A stretch of DNA of 64,000 bases. It comes from Sphagnum compactum. Taxonomy: Eukaryota > Bryophyta > Sphagnopsida > Sphagnales. The position numbers and the translations under genes are program-made. The notes beneath the pieces were generated by a model. That model was not told the DNA's origin, made no database searches, and worked only from the letters and a program-made list of their open reading frames with translations. Location of the stretch: contig OZ234500.1 of assembly GCA_965153455.1 (NCBI GenBank), forward strand, positions 9,796,001-9,860,000, in the 5' to 3' direction. This document shows, one piece after another, positions 59,530 to 64,000 of this stretch (its first letter is position 1; each line of letters starts with the position of its first letter).

Positions 59530-60760
59530 AATCCATCGACGACATGGTTAACCTACTAACTTTATGAACTTTGTGAAAGTCATTCCTATAGGATAAAAGT
59601 TCATCTTACCAACTTTCTTGTGAAACGATCTAATTCCATCAAGAACTTAAATGGTTGGTGATATATAATCAACGTGAGTAGGCTACCGTAAATATATCAT
59701 TGGAATGATGAAACCACCCAAACAATAGTGAGGCATTCCTTCTTGTATGAACTATGTTTTGCTTATATCTTGTTGTTGCACCTATTAGCATAGGCCACCA
59801 TGAACTCCCGATCATCATCGTCAAGTTGGATAAGCATCATCCCTAACCTTAAAGTATTCCAATTAGTGTGTAGTTAAAAAGGTCTTTCATATGGGTTGTT
59901 GTAAAATGGGGATTAAAGTGAACCAAACTTTTAATTCTTGAAAAGCTTGTTCTTGTGTTCCATTCCAAATGTACTTTTGGTTTATATTCATAAACTAGGT
60001 TAAAGTTTTAACATTACTATTAAATCCTTTAACAAACTTTCGGTAATAACTACATAAGCCTAGGAAAGCTCACAATTGGTTAACATTTGATGGTTGGGGC
60101 ACTTGTGAAATGGCCTCAACCTTGGCCTTTCAAACCCTTAATCCATTAGGATAAATCATGTGACCTAGGTATTCCACCCACATTTGGAAAAATTGACACT
60201 TGTTAAGATGTAACTTAAGGTTATGTTTTTTAAATCAATTAAACACCTGTTGGAAATGGTGCATGTGATCTTCTAGAATTAAGCTAAGATGATGACATCA
60301 TTGATGTAACATTTGGCAAAGGTGAAGATGACCAAAACCCAATCCATAACCCTTTGAAATTTTTGCAAGGGCATTAATTTTCAAACCAAATGACAAAAAT
60401 TGTCATTGGTACAAACAATCATTTCCATTAAGATCAATCTTTTATAATGTTGTCTTGACCTACCTTCCCTTAATGGCAATTAATGGTAGTCAAAACACAA
60501 GTATAAGGTATTAGAACCTAGGCTTACCTAGGGCATCAAAGATCTCCTTTAAAGGTGTGGCATCCTTGTCAAAGCGTGTCCACTTGTTCATTAGCCTATA
60601 ATTTCCACACATGTGGCATTATATCCAATTGCCAAAAATGTTTTTTTTTATGTACCATGATTGTTGACGAGGCATGTTCACCTTTGGATAGTTTTATCAA
60701 ACCAACCTTCAATAATTTTGTTGTTTAAATTAGTGTACCAAACCAAGGCCCTCTACACTG
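59530..60760 (-). mobile_element. Ty3/gypsy RT-RNase H fragment
   Basis: Read leftwards: CGNYRLMNKW and TRFDKDATPLKEIFDALGK (60610-60525), the catalytic RCYINDVII (about 60310; YIDD has become YIND), then HLNKCQFFQMWVEYLGHMIY (about 60210-60150), LGLCSYYRKFVKGFN and EQAFQELK. RNase H follows at 59890-59540: TQLDDDDREFMVAYANR-like text, SSYKKECLTIVWVVSSF, LTLIIYHQPFKFLMELDR and a VNH.VDGLS tail. The family differs from the plus-strand gypsy copy at 20 kb. Stops, frameshifts and the lost catalytic Asp show that it is dead. Integrase was not found to the left, so the copy is truncated or broken there. Confidence 0.85.
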
Positions 60761-60999
60761 AACACTAAGCCTATAAGGTCACTTAAAAATTAGATTATCA
60801 TCCTCAAGTATCATGTGGACTTCTTGTCCTTGCAATTGGCCTAATTCCTTGAAACTAAATGCAAAACATCTGGTATAACTTTGTAAATTTTTTCCTATTT
60901 CTTGTATTTCACCTCCTGTAGCATTGGACCACTATTTGGTTTCCATGTTTCTACAGTCATTGGTACTTTGAGTTGGGGTGATGGAATATCCCCACTACC

Positions 61000-61560
61000 C
61001 AAAGTTAAGGGCATGGACTATGATTGCTATTCAATATGATAGGAAGTGTCTGATTGACTTGGCATCCCCACATCACAAACCTCTTATCAAACACCCAAAA
61101 ATCCTTCTTGGCATTCCTAACCCCATAATTGCCAAGGATGTACAATCCAAGCTCTTGTAACATCATCCTCCCTTGCACCAACATGGTTACCCCAATCAAA
61201 GGTGCCGCATGTGAAGGATGGGGTGAAGTGGGTGGGTGTGATTAAACAAAATGTTTTTGTTCTACAAATGTTAAATTGAAAATCCATGAGAACCAATCAT
61301 GGTCCATGACTTGTCCAAAAATCCGCTTATGACCTCCTTTTTAAAAAATAGGCACAATTGTGAAATTAGTGCAAAAGCCCATGGCCCCCTCCCTCTCATT
61401 TGCATTGGACTCTTCCATATTAGACAAATTGGAATCCCAAACCATCCTTGCCCTTCCATCTTGAAATGCATGAAAGGAACTATTGTAGTTGTATTTGAAA
61501 TTGCAATAACATTTGGGGCCACAATACCCTTAGTGATGGAAACATAATTGGGTGAGTAGT
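61000..61560 (-). pseudogene. Possible upstream part of the gypsy polyprotein
   Basis: Minus-strand frames 61564-61271 and 61199-61005 read as protein-like text (APNVIAISNTT, GQGWFGIPICLIW, YILGNYGVRNAKKDFWVFD) in the position where protease or the Gag-Pol linker of the adjoining element should lie. No DTG active site was found, so the assignment depends on location only. Confidence 0.35.
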
Positions 61561-61569
61561 ACACTTGTC

Positions 61570-64000
61570 ACTCCTTAATCTAGATTACATGGGCGCATTT
61601 GAACTCATGGTAATCATCCATGAGCAACCTTTCCAAATGTTGGTTCAATCCTTTCCATGCCCTAAAAGGTGTGAATGTTGATGGATTATGCATCTATTGC
61701 ATATCACACCAATTGTCAAATTTTTTGGATGAAGTCATATGATTCAATGGTGCCAATTACCCTTGCATACCATTAAAGCCCCTTAGTGGTTTCATAGAAT
61801 TTGTCCATGTCCCATAATATTAGTGGAACAATGTGTAATTTGTACCCAAAATGTTTCCTATTTCCAAATATTAGGATAGGGCAGGGTGGAAGGTGCTTTT
61901 AAAAAGCTTTTAGCAATTAAGGTTAGGGTAGGATAATAACAATAGTTTCTTCATGAAGTTGAGAGGGAGGGAAGTCATTGCTAACCTCTCCTTCCATTTA
62001 TAGAGTAATGAGTGTGGCATGAAGGGTTGTGAGGAGGGAAAAATGATGATGTTGCTGTGATCTTTGAGGTTGAGGAGGGATCTTGGCACATCATGAAAGG
62101 GCGAGGTAGGTGAAGGGGGCTACAACATCATGGATGAACAAGTTTCTCTAGACACACTCAAAATCAACAACCCCCTTAGACGATGGAGGTACGATCATCA
62201 AGAGATGGTGATGGCGACTATTCAAGTGGAGGTTTCATGAATGTTGTTATTGGGTGAAAGCATATTAAAGTGGACCAAAACCAACAAATCAAAGTCCCTT
62301 TTGAAAGTTCATTTATAGTGTATTCAAAATTGGCTTAATATTGACCATATAACTTTCATTCCAAAAATTCAGATTTTTCCATTTTTTTTGGGGCCACTAT
62401 GTTAAAAACCATTTAAAAGGTTTTCCTTAAAACAAAATCAAGAAAATCAACATTTTTTATGCCTTTATGAACTTTGTGAAATATTTCAGGGGCTGCATAT
62501 TTGATGTTATGGAACAAAAAAGTTAAAACAATGTTTCATTAGCTAAATGAACCTTTAATGTTCTAAACTTCAAATATTTTATATCCCAAAGTTTCACATA
62601 CATTACATAAATACATTGTGAGATAATAGTCCATATCCAAGATTTGATAGTTTATGACACTCTGCTTCGCCAAGATTGTAAAGTCCATTACTAATTGAAC
62701 ATTCATGATTTTGATATGTTTTTTTTAATGTTTATATACTTCATGTGTTAGCTTCACATAAACAAGTCCCTTTTTGTTATATTCAATAAGAGTTAATAAT
62801 TATATGCAAAAACATTTTTCAAATCCAAAAAAACTTGCCACTATGACTTCCATAATGGTCCATTGTAGTATGCAACCACCCTATTGGAGGTGAATGGTTG
62901 AGAAATAAGTAGAGGTACTTGGGCTTGTTGTTGGATAGAGGAAGTAGGAATAGAAAAGGGGGAAGGAGCTTGGAAGGGGGGGTTGTTGGACCTAAAAACA
63001 AAAAGTGAAGGTTTGCCTTTTTGTGAAGGCAAGGGAAAAGGAAACTAAGGGTTGGGTAAGAGTTTCCTTGGGTGGTACCACTAAGAATCGTCACATCTTG
63101 ATTTCTTGGACCCATCGAACTTTGAAAAATCGTAGGAAACACTTAAATAAACATTTTCATATTTTTTTTCAATGAATACATTTATTAGGTTCCGTAGATT
63201 TTGAAATTTCAATAATATTAAAAATATTGTGTATTTTGATGTTTCTTATCATTGCATTTAGAAAAAGTTTCAAGAATGTAACGTTGGTTCCTTTCCTTAA
63301 ACTTTTTGGTAGTAAAACAAAAAATTGAAACATAATTCGAAAATTTTCTCGGGAATTTTTTTAAAAGGTAATTTGGGATCATTTTATTTTCAGGTTTTTA
63401 TTAGGAAATTAATTGAATAATTATAATTATAATTATGAATTTCCAAAGTTAAGGCTATCAATTAATGAAAGGGCCATTTTAATTGAAAATGTTTTTAAAA
63501 AATTCAAAAAAAATTAATTCCAAAATAAACTTCAAGCCATATATGAGTGCATGCAATTGATAAACATGAGAAAAAAATTATAGTTGTGAAAACATTTAAA
63601 GTAAAGGGCCCAAGAAAATGATTTGGCTATTTCTGGTTCCTTCTTCATTCGTTGAGGTGGTTCTTAGTGGTATCACCCAAGGATATTTTCACCTGGTTGT
63701 CCTGTAGAAGTAGAACATCAAGGGCTGTTTTGGGGTGTGGCAAAGAGCCTTTGAGGTGTAGGCAATAAGGATATATGGTTGTTAGTAAAATGAATCAACA
63801 TAGAAATAAGGTTAGGAGTTTAAAGAAAGGAATTGGAGGCTTAGGGTTGATGGATGCATTATAACCCCTTTCCTTGACATGTGATAAATGTTTTGTAAAA
63901 GACCTTCTAAACTCCATGTATGATGGTGCTTGAATGATTATTTTTCGGTTTAGGGTTATGATTGGTTAAGTTTAATAAAAAGGGAAAAGGTTTGTAAATA
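61570..64000. other. AT-rich; proline-rich minus-strand frame only
   Basis: A frame at 62819-63142 (-) encodes a Pro/Leu-rich peptide (FLGPTTPPSKLLPP) that could be a Gag-side spacer of the neighbouring gypsy element. No LTR, poly-purine tract or domain supports this. Elsewhere nothing is recognised. Confidence 0.3.

Noticed and set aside
61299-61547. Plus-strand 82-codon open frame.
   Set aside because: The overlapping minus-strand frame is in line with the neighbouring minus-strand gypsy element; neither shows an independent motif on the plus strand.
1-64000. tRNA or rRNA genes.
   Set aside because: A search by eye for B-box words of the GGTTCGAATCC type and for conserved rRNA words found no convincing candidate; a covariance-model scan would be decisive.

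Overview
The window looks like repeat-dominated nuclear DNA from a land plant with a large genome (gymnosperm, fern or lycophyte are the best guesses; the sequence alone does not settle it). It is AT-rich, has almost no long open frames (the longest recognisable one is 205 codons), and holds decayed plant-type transposable elements, a broken plant SUVR-like SET-domain histone methyltransferase, and degenerate CCCTAAA-type telomere-like arrays. I found no intact protein-coding gene, tRNA or rRNA.

Layout. 0-8 kb: short tandem repeats and palindromes, then two old satellite arrays side by side (about 136-145 bp monomers at 4.1-6.1 kb, about 200 bp monomers at 6.5-8.0 kb). 8-16 kb: mostly unassignable, with a 117-bp tandem duplication and a complete 107-bp CACTA-type miniature element with its 3-bp target duplication. 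16.5-17.9 kb: minus-strand kinase-like pseudogene. 18.3-19.2 kb: CACTA-like subterminal repeats and minisatellites. 19.9-22.1 kb: plus-strand Ty3/gypsy reverse transcriptase, RNase H and integrase remains. 24.5-26.0 kb: minus-strand pogo/Tigger-type transposase. 26.85-27.68 kb: solo LTR. 28.1-29.6 kb: gypsy Gag remains. 29.6-30.9 kb: four exons of a SUVR-like pseudogene. 32.3-34.5 kb: minus-strand coding fossil of an unnamed family. 34.6-35.05 kb: 51-bp array.

37-48 kb is the most unusual part. A 50-bp tandem array is built on a 20-bp perfect palindrome (consensus GATCTGGTGGCCACCAGATC). It is followed by a decayed multi-exon coding region with a ParB-like signature, a second array of the same palindrome at about 24-bp spacing, and three successive FCP1/NLI-like phosphatase domains. 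Further single copies of the palindrome lie between and after these domains, suggesting that the block is one unit.

48.5-52.3 kb: MULE transposase fossil with a WRKY-GCM1-like zinc cluster, a DDE-type core and a SWIM finger. 52.57-53.40 kb: second solo LTR of the same family as the first, in the opposite orientation, with its own target duplication. 53.7-55.5 kb: telomere-like and CCATAACCAATAG-like degenerate repeats. 59.5-61.6 kb: minus-strand gypsy RT/RNase H. The rest is unresolved.

Nothing here forms an operon or working pathway. The recognisable genes are relics of independent insertions, with the possible exception of the 37-48 kb block. Product calls rest on motif recognition by eye and no database search was possible.
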